From the NCBI GenBank assembly GCA_018262505.1, contig JAGSYV010000041.1, forward strand, positions 1 to 62,718: a stretch of DNA of 62,718 nucleotides. The letters are read 5' to 3'. Below the pieces are notes generated by a model. It saw only the letters and a list, made by a program, of their open reading frames with translations. It made no database searches and was not told where the DNA came from. Numbering within the stretch: the first letter of the stretch is position 1; each line of letters starts with the position of its first letter. Below are positions 36,308-44,898 of the stretch, in pieces. Source of the stretch: Pseudomonadota bacterium. Its GTDB lineage: Bacteria; Pseudomonadota; Alphaproteobacteria; Rhizobiales; Pleomorphomonadaceae. The translations under genes were made by a program, and so were the position numbers.

Positions 36308-37300
36308 TCATGCTCGCCGCTCCACCTTCAGGAAGCGCGAGCGATATTCCGTCGGCGTTAGTCCGACCTTCTTGCGGAAGTGGTGGCGGAGGGCGTGGGC
36401 GCTGCCGAAGCCAACGGCCGCCGCCACCGTTTCGATGGCGAGATCGTCGGACGACAACAGGCCCTTGGCCGCCTCGACGCGCTCGGAGATCAGCCAGTCG
36501 CCGGGGCTGCTGCCCGTCGCCTCCTGGAAGCGGCGCAGGAAGGTGCGCAGACTCATGCGGCAGTCGTGCGCCATCGCCTCGGTGGTCCAGTCGCGGGCAA
36601 TCGTCTCGCGCATCCGGTCGAGCAGCGGCGCCACCTCGCCGGTGGGGCGCGCCGGCACTGGCCGTTCGAGAAACTGCGCCTGACCGCCCGAACGATGCGC
36701 CGGCACCACCAGCCGCCGCGCCACCGAGTTGGCGGCGTCCGCGCCGAAGTCCTGCCGTACGATCTCAATCAACAGGTCGATGCCCGCCGCGCTGCCAGCC
36801 GAGGTGAAGACGCGGTCGTGCTCGCGATAAAGCGAGGCGGCGTCCACCGTCACCGCCGGAAAGCGCCGCTGCAGCGCCGCGGCATAGCGCCAGTGGGTGG
36901 AGACGGTGCCGCCATCGAGCAGGCCGGTGGCCGCCAGCACGAAGGCCCCCGAACAGATCGACACCAGCCGCGCGCCTCGGGCATGGGCCGCCCGCAACCT
37001 GGCACACAGCGCTTCCGGCACCGGCACGTCGGCGCCCTTCCAGCCGGGCACAACGATGATGTCCGCCTCATCGATCAGCTCAGGTCCTCGGTCGGGCATG
37101 ATGGCAAAACCACCATGCGCCCTGAGTGGTCCGGGCTCGATGGCACTGCTCTGAAAGCGATACCAGCCCGGTCCCATCTCCGGTCGATAGAGGCCGAACA
37201 CTTCCGAGACGATGCCGAACTCGAAGGTGCAGAGACCGTCGTAAAGCAGCGCGACGGCGAGCGGTCCCAGAGGCGCAAAGTGGTTGGCGTCATTTGGCAT
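36308..37300 (-). CDS. GlxA-type transcriptional regulator (DJ-1/PfpI plus AraC HTH), FtrA-like
   Basis: 330 residues from the Met at 37300; earlier Mets at 37321 and 37336 are possible. Residues about 10-175 are a DJ-1/PfpI-like domain with the nucleophile-elbow Cys in VSICSGAFVLA; residues 215-325 hold two AraC helix-turn-helices (MSLRTFLRRFQEATGSSPGD; AVGFGSAHALRHHFRKKVGL). It diverges from a rhodanese gene, a pairing seen for FtrA-like activators, and so probably controls it. Confidence 0.9.
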   Translation of the reverse strand: MPNDANHFAPLGPLAVALLYDGLCTFEFGIVSEVFGLYRPEMGPGWYRFQSSAIEPGPLRAHGGFAIMPDRGPELIDEADIIVVPGWKGADVPVPEALCARLRAAHARGARLVSICSGAFVLAATGLLDGGTVSTHWRYAAALQRRFPAVTVDAASLYREHDRVFTSAGSAAGIDLLIEIVRQDFGADAANSVARRLVVPAHRSGGQAQFLERPVPARPTGEVAPLLDRMRETIARDWTTEAMAHDCRMSLRTFLRRFQEATGSSPGDWLISERVEAAKGLLSSDDLAIETVAAAVGFGSAHALRHHFRKKVGLTPTEYRSRFLKVERRA

Positions 37301-37389
37301 GATCTTTACGTATATTGTCATCCACGCCAATTGCAAGCCTGTCGAGGCATCAGCAAGATCCTGCCGTCAGCCAAACACAGGAGAGCCCA

Positions 37390-37788
37390 ATGAAATCAGG
37401 TGTTACCGAAATCCCCGCCGCGCCCAGTCCTATCGCCCGCGAGCATTTCGCGGCCGAGTTCACTTTCGAGACCGACTGCTGGGACGTGCATGACGCGCTT
37501 TCAAAAGGCGCCGACTTCGTGCTGCTCGACGTGCGCAGCCCCACCCTGTTCGCCAAGGGGCACGTGCCCGACGCCGTCAACCTGCCGCATGGCAAGATCA
37601 TCCGCTCCAAGCTGGCGGATTGGACTGAGGAAACGCTGTTCGTCACCTATTGCGCCGGCCCGCATTGCAACGGCGCCGCGCGTGGCGCGCTGCGTCTCGC
37701 CGAGCTCGGCCGTCCCGTGAAGATCATGGCCGGCGGCATCGCGGGCTGGATCGACGAGGGCTTCGAGTTGGCTACCGGCGACGCCTGA
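37390..37788 (+). CDS. Rhodanese-domain sulfurtransferase
   Basis: 132 residues from the ATG at 37390 (CAGGAGA upstream). A single rhodanese domain: LLDVRSPTLFAKGHVPDAVNLP and the active-site loop YCAGPHCNGAARGAL, with Cys about residue 93 that would carry the persulfide. Presumed cytoplasmic sulfur transfer or detoxification. Divergent from the GlxA-type regulator, 89 bp apart. Confidence 0.92.
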   Translation: MKSGVTEIPAAPSPIAREHFAAEFTFETDCWDVHDALSKGADFVLLDVRSPTLFAKGHVPDAVNLPHGKIIRSKLADWTEETLFVTYCAGPHCNGAARGALRLAELGRPVKIMAGGIAGWIDEGFELATGDA

Positions 37789-37805
37789 CGGAAGATGTGG
37801 CTCTC

Positions 37806-38219
37806 CTAGGCGCGGCGCGGCGGAAGCCCGCCGAGGCTCAGGCTGGCGCGAACCGCCTCGGCGATCTTGCCCGAGCGGGTAGTGCCGCTCAAGCTGGCGG
37901 CGCGGTCGAGTTCGGCCAGCAGGCGCTCGTCCATGGTGATCTGCACGGGAACGGACTTGCCCGGCAGTTCCACCGGTACCGCCGCGATGATGGCCCCGTT
38001 GAGGTTTCCCTTCCGTCGGATATCGTCGACCGTACGGATCAGCGGAAAGGTCTGGTTATTCTCGACCATGCTTTTGACGTGAGCGACCAGTGCCTTGGCG
38101 CCTCGGGCGATCACGTCGTCCATGTTGTTGGCCGCCGAGGCGCACCCGGGGAAATCCGGAAAGGAAATGCCCAGAATGCTGTCTTCTTCTTCCTGAATGA
38201 GCGCGACGACATAAGTCAC
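37806..38219 (-). CDS. HicB-like antitoxin (copy 1), no HicA visible
   Basis: 137 residues from a GTG at 38219, chosen because AAGGAGG precedes it and the paralogue aligns there. N-terminal HicB_lk fold (VVALIQEEEDSILGISFPDFPGC) and a C-terminal ribbon-helix-helix (VPVQITMDERLLAELDRAAS) for DNA binding. Roughly 60% identical by eye to the gene at 40017, with related upstream sequence, so the two arose by duplication. No HicA-like toxin frame is adjacent. May act as a stand-alone regulator. Confidence 0.85.
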   Translation of the reverse strand: MTYVVALIQEEEDSILGISFPDFPGCASAANNMDDVIARGAKALVAHVKSMVENNQTFPLIRTVDDIRRKGNLNGAIIAAVPVELPGKSVPVQITMDERLLAELDRAASLSGTTRSGKIAEAVRASLSLGGLPPRRA

Positions 38220-38461
38220 ATGTGCCTCCTTGGCCCGCGGCGCGGGACGAGCGAAACTCGCTTTGGGCCTTTGTTCAAAAGCATGTCGCGCAAAACAGCA
38301 GCGCACTTTGCGCCACATGTTTCACGGCGATTCCAGCAAAATTTGGTCGAGGGTTCCGTCGGCGGTGGCGCTCGAACAATGGGAGGGCGACTTCCGGCGC
38401 CTCCCACGTCCATCAGACACTCGCATGACGCCGCAATAAAGGCAGAGAGCGCCTTCCGCCC

Positions 38462-39490
38462 TTAGCCGGCGCTGCCGCCGGCCATTCTCGCCAGCACGTC
38501 CGGCGTGAAGGGATCGGCCAGCGCCGCGTCGGGGCGGCTCACCGGCGTCTTCTCCGACGTCATCCGGGAGAGCTTCGCCGCGCCCTTTTCCTGGAGAATG
38601 GCGCGGAAGGCCGGGTGCATGCCGCCATCGACATAGGACATGGCCGGCACCACGGGGTTGGCGGCGACGATGGCAGCGATGGCGGCGTCGTCCTTGGCGG
38701 CCTTGGCCACCTCGGCGGCGGAAAGCGCCGCGTCCGTCTCAAGCGGCGGACAGGGGGCGAGCGGATCGGCCGAAGCGTCGAGGTTGGTGGCGTTGAACAC
38801 ATAGTGGCCGCCGCAAGAACCGACCTGCGGCTCGCGACGCGTCAACTCGAAGGCGTCGCTACCGGCTTTCAGCGTGCGCCAGAACGGCATGTTCGGGTCG
38901 TCGCGGTGTAGCGCGAAATTGGCCGGCGTCATGCGGAAGGGCAGCGCCTCCACCTGGAAGGCCCCCTGCCCGCCCTTGAACGCCTCGCGCGCCACGGCGT
39001 AGATCTCGAAGGCCGCGTCGTCGGTCACCGCATAGCAGCCCGACGACGAGCAGGCGCCGTGGATCATCAGCGCCGCGCCCTGATAGCCGAGCGCCGCCTC
39101 CAGGCGGTTGGGATAGCCGAGATTGAAGGAGAGATAGTAGCGGCTGTCGGGGTTCATCTGCGACTGGGCGATGGAGTAGAAGCCTTCCGGCGTCTGGCGA
39201 TCGCCTTCCACCGTCTTCGGCCCCAGTTTTCCCGACCAGCGGCAGATCGGATAGGTCTTGAGAAGCGCATAGCGGCCGTCGCGCCCCATCTTCCACAGTT
39301 CAAGTTCGCTTTCCTGCTTGAAGACGCGGATCAGGATCGGCGAGGCGACGCTGAGCCCCCGGCTGTTCATCTCCGACAGCAGCTTGGCCGGCACCGGCCG
39401 CTCCGAGCGCTTGAGATCGTAGCCGAACAGCGCGCAGCCCGAGAGAGCCATCATGGCGCTGAGAAGAAATGCGGCCGAACGCAATTTCAC
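38462..39490 (-). CDS. YafK/DpaA-type L,D-transpeptidase family lipoprotein
   Basis: Cell-wall enzyme of the YkuD fold. 342 residues. The signal peptide ends in a lipobox (ALSGC, Cys 20). Catalytic motif MIHGACSSSGCYAVTD with HxxxxxxSGC, the Cys being the nucleophile (about residue 154). KTYPICRWSGKLGPKTVEGD and FNLGYPN are family features. E. coli YafK cuts Braun lipoprotein from peptidoglycan; whether this homologue cleaves or cross-links is unknown. The last 100 residues are a low-complexity extension. Confidence 0.88.
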   Translation of the reverse strand: MKLRSAAFLLSAMMALSGCALFGYDLKRSERPVPAKLLSEMNSRGLSVASPILIRVFKQESELELWKMGRDGRYALLKTYPICRWSGKLGPKTVEGDRQTPEGFYSIAQSQMNPDSRYYLSFNLGYPNRLEAALGYQGAALMIHGACSSSGCYAVTDDAAFEIYAVAREAFKGGQGAFQVEALPFRMTPANFALHRDDPNMPFWRTLKAGSDAFELTRREPQVGSCGGHYVFNATNLDASADPLAPCPPLETDAALSAAEVAKAAKDDAAIAAIVAANPVVPAMSYVDGGMHPAFRAILQEKGAAKLSRMTSEKTPVSRPDAALADPFTPDVLARMAGGSAG

Positions 39491-39592
39491 GGGGCGAGCC
39501 TTTCATCAGGTCGGACACGCTGCGCGCACCGACACACGGGATGCGCTACTCCATTTGCCGGTGATTTGGCAACCGCCCGGCCCGGCAACGGA

Positions 39593-39883
39593 TCAGGCCA
39601 TCTCGCACGGCCGGATGCGATCGAGCACCTCGGCCATCTCCTCGGCGGCCGCCGACAGGTCGTATTTGGACTGCAGGTTCATGAACCACTGCGGATCGAA
39701 GGCCAGGAAGCGGCCGAGCCGCAAGGCGATGCTGGCGGAAATGCCTTGCCGGCCGTGACAGATTTCATCGACGCGGCTGCGGGGAACATCGATCGCATCG
39801 GCCAGCGCAGGAACGGAAATTCCCAGCGGTTCCAGAAACTCTTCCCTGAGGACGATACCCGGATGCGGAAATTCGCAAGTCAT
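39593..39883 (-). CDS. higA: HigA-family addiction-module antitoxin, no HigB visible
   Basis: 96 residues from the ATG at 39883; the longer frame is Arg/Pro-rich and unconserved. PHPGIVLREEFLEPLGISVP, PRSRVDEICHGRQGISASIA and LRLGRFLAFDPQWFMNLQ are hallmark HigA (VapI) helix-turn-helix sequences. HigB normally precedes HigA, but the 134 bp before it encode nothing HigB-like, so the toxin seems lost. Confidence 0.85.
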   Translation of the reverse strand: MTCEFPHPGIVLREEFLEPLGISVPALADAIDVPRSRVDEICHGRQGISASIALRLGRFLAFDPQWFMNLQSKYDLSAAAEEMAEVLDRIRPCEMA

Positions 39884-40016
39884 GGGCGGTCTCCCTGGTG
39901 GCAAACAGAGTCCTCGGCGTCCCGTGCATCGCCGCCCTTGACGGCAATGCCCTTGCCAAGGCCGGCGGCAGCCCATTCGGATCGCCGCCGCGGTCGGGGC
40001 GGTTGGATATCGAGCG

Positions 40017-40406
40017 TCACACGCTGAGGCTGGCGCGCAGAGCTTCGGCGATCTTCTCCGACCGGCTGACACCACTCGCCCTGGCGGATCGATCGAGCGC
40101 TTCGAGCAGATGCTCGTTCATGGTGATCTGCAAGGGAACGGATTTGCCCGGCAGGTCGACCGGCACGGCGGCGATGATCGCCTCCTGGATTTCCAGCGTA
40201 CGGCGGATATCGTCGATGGTTCTCAGCGCCGGAAGGGTCTCATTCTTCTCACCCATGGCCCGGACATGGGCGGCCAGCGCCACGGCGGCCCGGGCGATCG
40301 CGTCGTTGAGGTTGGTCGCTGCCGAGACGCAACCTGGAAAATCGGGGAAGGAAACGCCGAAACTGCTGTTTTCTTCTTCGTGAATGAGCGCGACAGCATG
40401 GGCCAT
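40017..40406 (-). CDS. HicB-like antitoxin (copy 2), no HicA visible
   Basis: 129 residues from the ATG at 40406 (CAGGAGG upstream). HicB_lk domain (VALIHEEENSSFGVSFPDFP) and RHH tail (LQITMNEHLLEALDRSARAS). Paralogue of the gene at 37806, with similar 5' flank. The pair brackets the L,D-transpeptidase and HigA genes, all on the minus strand. Confidence 0.86.
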   Translation of the reverse strand: MAHAVALIHEEENSSFGVSFPDFPGCVSAATNLNDAIARAAVALAAHVRAMGEKNETLPALRTIDDIRRTLEIQEAIIAAVPVDLPGKSVPLQITMNEHLLEALDRSARASGVSRSEKIAEALRASLSV

Positions 40407-40506
40407 GTATGCCTCCTGGCTCCATTTTTTCGGGACGAGAGGGGCTTCCGCGAAGGAAGGCGCCATCCACAAGGAGCCAATCAAGTATATGGCCTCCCGG
40501 TGAATG

Positions 40507-40585
40507 GAGAACCTCAGGCGGGATACGGCAGGCTATGAAGAACGCCCTGTTTCGGCCCGAGACAGCCGAGGCTCGCAAAACATGG
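40507..40585. repeat. Degenerate family B palindromic repeat
   Basis: AACCTCAGGCGGGATACGGC on the left and TTCGGCCCGAGACAGCC...CATGG on the right resemble the two arms of the copy at 34399-34537, with the CTGTCATCC end missing. It lies in the 296-bp gap between hicB copy 2 and a TetR gene. Confidence 0.4.
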
Positions 40586-40702
40586 TAAACAAAATATTAA
40601 CATGAAACTAGCACTCATTAATTAGTGCGTATTCTCCCGCAGGCCCCAGCCGAATGCGTGACAGCGTGGCGGATGACGAAAGGCGCGGAGCCACGGGCTT
40701 TC

Positions 40703-41344
40703 TCACGGGCGCGTCGTCTCACCGCCGTCATGGCCCGCCGCCGTGAGCACCAGCGCGATATGGGCGTGGGCGATCGCCAACAGGTCCGACCGGGGCGTAC
40801 CGGCCCGGGCACGCAACGCCAGAGAGTGCTGGAGCGCCGCGAGCATGACTGCGAGACCCGCGACATCGGCGCCGGGCGATATCTCGCCGGCCTCGGCCGC
40901 CATGGTCATCCTTCTCAGGAACAGGCTGTCGGTCTTGCCGACGGCGGCGGCCAGTTCGGCGCCGATCTCCGGATCGGCGGCGGCCTCGCCGGAAATGACG
41001 CTCAGCACCGGGCAGCCGAGCGGCTCGCCTTCCCTGGAGTGATAGGCGGCGACGATCTCGTCGAAGTAATCCCTGAGCCCCTTGCCGAGCGACGGCTCGT
41101 CGAACAGGGCATGCCGCCGCCGCTCGGCCGATTGCTCCGAATACTGCCGCACCGCCTTGCGATAGATCTCCAGCTTGTTGCCGAAGGCGGCGTAAAGGCT
41201 CGGCCGGCCCATGCGGGTGGCCTCCGAGAGGTGGTCGAGCGAGGTGGCGGTGTAGCCGCGCCGCCGGAATTCACCGAGGGCGGCGGCCAGCGCTTCCGTC
41301 GGATCGTATTCCCTTGGCCGGCCACGCGCGGGTTTATCTTTCAT
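40703..41344 (-). CDS. TetR family transcriptional regulator
   Basis: 213 residues. HTH at about 32-55 (TSLDHLSEATRMGRPSLYAAF) and a TetR_C domain of the type often seen in YxaF/LmrA-like regulators. It diverges from the GAPDH gene across an 84-bp gap with a palindrome, so it may repress that gene. Control of GAPDH by a TetR protein is unusual. Confidence 0.9.
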   Translation of the reverse strand: MKDKPARGRPREYDPTEALAAALGEFRRRGYTATSLDHLSEATRMGRPSLYAAFGNKLEIYRKAVRQYSEQSAERRRHALFDEPSLGKGLRDYFDEIVAAYHSREGEPLGCPVLSVISGEAAADPEIGAELAAAVGKTDSLFLRRMTMAAEAGEISPGADVAGLAVMLAALQHSLALRARAGTPRSDLLAIAHAHIALVLTAAGHDGGETTRP

Positions 41345-41367
41345 TTTATACTGCTTCGCAAAAAATT

Positions 41368-41382
41368 AATGGACGCTCCATT
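41368..41382. promoter_or_regulatory. Palindrome between TetR and GAPDH genes
   Basis: AATGGACGCTCCATT: perfect 6-bp arms around CGC, in the short divergent AT-rich promoter region. Probable TetR operator affecting both genes. Confidence 0.6.
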
Positions 41383-41428
41383 TTATGCGACCTAGTATGA
41401 AATTGTGAGAGGAAAATGGAGCTGAAAA

Positions 41429-42430
41429 ATGGCTGACAAAATCCGCATCGGTATCAATGGCTTCGGTCGCATCGGCCGCATGGTTTTCCGGGCGGCCGAG
41501 GCGCGTGATGATCTCGAGGTAGTGGCGGTGAACGACCTCTTGCCGATCGATCATCTCGCCTATCTCCTGAAATACGACAGCGTGCATGGCGCCTTTGCCG
41601 GCGAGGTGGCAACCGAACCCAGCGCCCTGATCGTCGACGGCCGCAAGGTCCGCGCCTTCGAGGAAAAGGAGCCGGCGGCCATCCGCTGGGGTGACGCCGG
41701 CGTCGACCTGGTGATCGACTCCACCGGGCGCTTCCTGACCACCGAGCAGGCCGACGGCCACATCAAGGCCGGCGCAAAGAAGGTGGTGCTGTCGGCACCG
41801 CCCAAGGACGACACGCCGGTGTTCGTGATGGGCGTCAACGCCACCCACTATGACGGGCAGGCCATCGTCTCCAACGCCTCGTGCACCACCAACTGCGTGG
41901 CGCCGCTCGCCAAGCTGATGCACGACCTCTGCGGTCTCGAGGAGGCGCTGATGCTGACCGTGCACGCGGTCACCGCCAGCCAGAACACGGTCGACGGCGT
42001 GGCACGCAAGGACTGGCGCTTCGGACGCGGCATATTGGGCAACATCATTCCGGCCACCACCGGCGCGGCGCGCATGGTGGGCAAGGTGATCCCGGAACTC
42101 AATGGGCGCATCAACGGCATGGCGGTGCGCGTGCCGGTGGCCGACGTTTCGATGGTCGACCTCACTTGTCGCCTCAGCACCAAGGTATCCTACGCCGAGA
42201 TCTCCGAGGCGATCCGCGATGCATCGGCCGGCGCCTATCGCGGCATCCTGCAGTGGTGCGACGAGCCGGTGGTCTCCACCGACCTCACGGGCAACCCGCA
42301 CAGCTCGATCTTCGACGTCAAAGCCGGCATGCAGACCTCCGAGGGCCTCACCAAGCTGATTGCCTGGTACGACAACGAATGGGGCTACTCCAACCGCTGC
42401 CTCGATCTGGCAGCGCATGTGATGAGGTAA
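41429..42430 (+). CDS. gap: Glyceraldehyde-3-phosphate dehydrogenase, type I
   Basis: NAD-dependent oxidation of glyceraldehyde-3-phosphate. 333 residues. Rossmann motif GINGFGRIGR at the N-terminus, the active-site SNASCTTNCVAPL (Cys near residue 152), HAVTASQNTVDG, and WYDNEWGYSNRCLDL at the C-terminus. The insert around residues 60-75 (ALIVDGRKVRAFEEKEPAA) is normal. Not clustered with other glycolytic genes, so it may be a second, condition-specific gap copy. Confidence 0.95.
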   Translation: MADKIRIGINGFGRIGRMVFRAAEARDDLEVVAVNDLLPIDHLAYLLKYDSVHGAFAGEVATEPSALIVDGRKVRAFEEKEPAAIRWGDAGVDLVIDSTGRFLTTEQADGHIKAGAKKVVLSAPPKDDTPVFVMGVNATHYDGQAIVSNASCTTNCVAPLAKLMHDLCGLEEALMLTVHAVTASQNTVDGVARKDWRFGRGILGNIIPATTGAARMVGKVIPELNGRINGMAVRVPVADVSMVDLTCRLSTKVSYAEISEAIRDASAGAYRGILQWCDEPVVSTDLTGNPHSSIFDVKAGMQTSEGLTKLIAWYDNEWGYSNRCLDLAAHVMR

Positions 42431-42470
42431 GCGGTAGAGGGCAGCGGGAAGGAGCCTGATCCCTTTCTCA

Positions 42471-42774
42471 CATCTCTTTCCGCCCGAGGTCCTGCGCCTT
42501 CGCGCAGGATTGACGGCTTGATAGGGAGCGAAAAGGTACCCGGGGCAAATTCCCGGGCAAGCTTGAAAAACTCCGCTTGGAAGACGGTGGCAATGCCCAC
42601 CAAGTACTTGAAATCGCTTAATCTCGCACATGTCGCACATGCGAGATCGGAAATATTGCACCTGCGTGCCCGGGAATTTGCCCCGAGTACAGCGAAAAGC
42701 GACTAAGTATTTGCCTATAAATATAAATCTGTCATCCTGCGCGAAAGCGCAGGACCTCAGGCCGAAAGAGGCAC
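42471..42774. repeat. Family B palindromic repeat interrupted by a MITE-like element
   Basis: Left arm 42471-42516 (CTCTTTCCGCCCGAGGTCCT, CGCGCAGGATTGACGG) and right arm 42729-42774 (CTGTCATCCTGCGCGAAAGC, AGGACCTCAGGCCGAAAGAG) are inverted copies. CTTGATAGGG after the left arm also follows the left arms at 62283 and 62473. Removing 42536-42690 plus one 9-bp duplication leaves about 140 bp, close to the 154-bp copies. Confidence 0.8.
42536..42690. mobile_element. 155-bp MITE-like element with 24-bp inverted ends and 9-bp target duplication
   Basis: Ends 42536-42559 and 42667-42690 are inverted copies with one mismatch in 24 (starting GTACCCGGGGC and ending GGGCA). AGCGAAAAG flanks both sides (42527-42535, 42691-42699). 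The 107-bp interior has no gene but contains a hairpin with arms ATCTCGCA/TGCGAGAT (42621-42628, 42640-42647). It must have moved using a transposase from elsewhere; the 9-bp duplication is compatible with IS4- or IS5/IS903-like transposases. Confidence 0.8.
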
Positions 42775-42953
42775 AACGCCGATGGAGGTCCCGTCTGCCG
42801 TGAGCCAAGGCCCGGACCAGTTGGCGAGGGCCAGCCCCGGGGATCGAATGAACGCTGGTAAAGGCTCGGGAGGGAGCCAATCGTCCCCTCTCCCGTCCCC
42901 TTGCACGAAAACGGGTGCAATGCGAAGAGTGTGGGCGGGGGCGAGAGGATGCC

Positions 42954-43472
42954 ATGTTGAAAACATCTGACAATCGGCTCGTCTATTGGCTGACCGGTTT
43001 CGCCCTCATCTGGTGTCTGCTGCCGTCCAAATTGGTCGACATGGCCATCGCACCCGCCTGGTTCGCGCCCAACCCCGAGTGCAGCAGTTCCGATCTCCTG
43101 GAGGAGGGCGTGGGCGCCCTGCTTCTGCCCTGGACCATTGTCGTGGCGCTGATTGCCGCGGCGGTAGCGTTTGTGCTGGTGCGCGGCCGGAAGCCGGGCG
43201 CCTTCAAGCTTGATCTCGGCAAGACGTCCATGAACATCGGCATCACCCTCGTCACGCTGGTGGTGGTCCTGCCGCTTCTGGCCGATGTGGCGCTCTACCT
43301 CTGGCAGATCTCCGTGCCGCAAACCGTGACGTCGGACTGCACCGGCTCGGCCGATCTGGTCTCGATAGTCATGCGCCGCCCCATCCTGCAGGTCTCCCCG
43401 TTGGTCGAACTGATACTGGTCTTCTGGCTGCTGCATGTCCGGACGCGGCTTCTCTCCAGGCGCATGTCCTGA
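42954..43472 (+). CDS. Hypothetical membrane protein
   Basis: 172 residues from the ATG at 42954 (GAGAGGA upstream). Four hydrophobic segments: YWLTGFALIWCLLPS, LLPWTIVVALIAAAVAFVLV, MNIGITLVTLVVVLPLLADVALY and SPLVELILVFWLLHV. The Cys-containing loop between 1 and 2 (APNPECSSSDLLEEG) and another after helix 3 (TSDCTGSADL) could form a disulfide outside. No family is recognised. Confidence 0.7.
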   Translation: MLKTSDNRLVYWLTGFALIWCLLPSKLVDMAIAPAWFAPNPECSSSDLLEEGVGALLLPWTIVVALIAAAVAFVLVRGRKPGAFKLDLGKTSMNIGITLVTLVVVLPLLADVALYLWQISVPQTVTSDCTGSADLVSIVMRRPILQVSPLVELILVFWLLHVRTRLLSRRMS

Positions 43473-43661
43473 AGGCATGAATCCCGGCAGCTTGCCACGC
43501 CGTGCCGATCCAGCTTTCATCGAGAACTTGACCGTCACGGAAGGCGCCGGCACGCTGTGGGGTTGCTGACGTACGCCACAAAGGCAGACGGCGCGATGCT
43601 CAACGCCTGCGGCAAGCGGTCGCAAAGAAAAACCCGCGCCGTGGTTCCCTTGGAGGTGGAC

Positions 43662-44084
43662 ATGACCCTCACGCGGATTGACCATATCCAGCTGGCGATG
43701 CCGGCGGGGCAGGAAGAGGCGGCGCGGATCTTCTACGGCCAACTGCTGGGCCTGACGGAGCAGACCAAGCCCGCCCATCTCGCGGCGCGCGGCGGCTGCT
43801 GGTTTCAATCCGGCGACGTCAAGGTCCACCTCGGCGTCGATCCCGACTTCGTTCCCGCCAGGAAAGCCCACCCGGCCTTCCTCGTCGACGATCTCGACAG
43901 CCTCTGCGCCACACTGGACGCCGCCGGCTTCCCCACCGTCCCCGACCAGCCGCTCGACGGCTACCGGCGAAAATACGCCAGCGACCCCTTCGGCAATCGC
44001 ATCGAACTGATGGAAACCCTGGACGACGAGCGCGGGCACTTCTCTGGGGGGAAGATGGCTCACGAAAGACGAAGCGTCAGATAA
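43662..44084 (+). CDS. VOC/glyoxalase-fold protein
   Basis: 140 residues from the ATG at 43662 (TGGAGGTGGA upstream). Two beta-alpha-beta-beta-beta modules: LTRIDHIQLAMPAGQEEAAR opens the first and HPAFLVDDLDSLCATL the second. Metal-ligand positions are H at DHIQL, the His in VKVHLGV and Glu in NRIELME. A dioxygenase/isomerase or resistance function cannot be told apart. The C-terminal 20 residues (DDERGHFSGGKMAHERRSVR) are not conserved-looking. Confidence 0.85.
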   Translation: MTLTRIDHIQLAMPAGQEEAARIFYGQLLGLTEQTKPAHLAARGGCWFQSGDVKVHLGVDPDFVPARKAHPAFLVDDLDSLCATLDAAGFPTVPDQPLDGYRRKYASDPFGNRIELMETLDDERGHFSGGKMAHERRSVR

Positions 44085-44107
44085 CTATTTGTTTCATATA
44101 TATAAAA

Positions 44108-44140
44108 CTGTCATCCTCAGCGTGAGAAAGAGGACCTCGT
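44108..44140. repeat. Family B repeat, single arm
   Basis: CTGTCATCCTCAGCGTGAG then AAAGAGGACCTC, preceded by ATATATAAAA as in the copies at 34399 and 42729. Only one arm is present, in the convergent gap between the VOC and O-methyltransferase genes. Confidence 0.55.
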
Positions 44141-44208
44141 GACGGTCGAGCGAGCGGTTGATATCAGGCGACCGCCACCTCGGCCCGGCGGCCTCACGGC
44201 GGTGTCCC

Positions 44209-44898
44209 TCACCCCACTCGCACGGAAAAGATGTTGCGGTGGCCCGTGTCGATCGGCAGCGGCAGCGACAGGTAGCCGTTGGCGGGGTCTTTGATGTAGG
44301 CGAGGAAGTCCGGGCAGATGGCCTTTTCCGCCAGCACCGGCGCGCCCGGCTTCAGCCAGGGCTCCACGAGCTTCAGCACCGGCAGGTAGAGCGAGAAGGC
44401 GCCGTCGAGCAGCAACAGGTCCACCTCGCCGCCCACGTCCTTCAGCGTCTCCAGCGCGTCGCCGTCGCGGATCTCCACCAGATCGCCCAGCCCCGCCGCG
44501 CCCAGGTGGAACTGCGCGCGCACCACCTTGGATTCCTCGATCTCGCTGCCGATCAGCAGGCCGCCGCCATTGTCGCGCAAGGCGGCGGCGAGATAGATGG
44601 TCGACACCGCCATCGACGAGCCGAACTCGACGATCCGCTTCGCTCCCACCGAGCGCGCCATCATGTAGAGAAAGCGGCCGTAGACCGGCGACACCGACAG
44701 GAAATTGGCCGAATAGCGCTGATAGAGGCCGCGATAATCCGCCTCCTCGGCGGCCAGGACGTCGGCGATCGCCCGGTCGGCGGAGCCGTCGGCGATCGCC
44801 CGGCTCTTGCGTTCCATCAGCTCGCGGTCCGACGCTTCGGCCACCAGATGCAGCCGCCTGAGCGCCTCGGAAGTGGGGGATGTGATCAGTGCGTTCAT
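44209..44898 (-). CDS. Class I O-methyltransferase (catechol-OMT/Methyltransf_24-like)
   Basis: 229 residues from the ATG at 44898; the same frame is open far upstream but reads through the divergent AraC gene. SAM motif RIVEFGSSMAVSTIYLAAAL (about 88-107), then IGSEIEESKVVRAQ, DLVEIRDGDALETL and VDLLLLDGAFSLYLPVL with the metal-type Asp. Divergent from an AraC regulator, 144 bp apart, which probably controls it. Substrate unknown, likely a small phenolic. Confidence 0.87.
   Translation of the reverse strand: MNALITSPTSEALRRLHLVAEASDRELMERKSRAIADGSADRAIADVLAAEEADYRGLYQRYSANFLSVSPVYGRFLYMMARSVGAKRIVEFGSSMAVSTIYLAAALRDNGGGLLIGSEIEESKVVRAQFHLGAAGLGDLVEIRDGDALETLKDVGGEVDLLLLDGAFSLYLPVLKLVEPWLKPGAPVLAEKAICPDFLAYIKDPANGYLSLPLPIDTGHRNIFSVRVG

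Noticed and set aside
42518..42706. 62-codon plus frame within the MITE
   Set aside because: It is formed by the inverted repeats themselves and lacks a ribosome site and any protein-like character.
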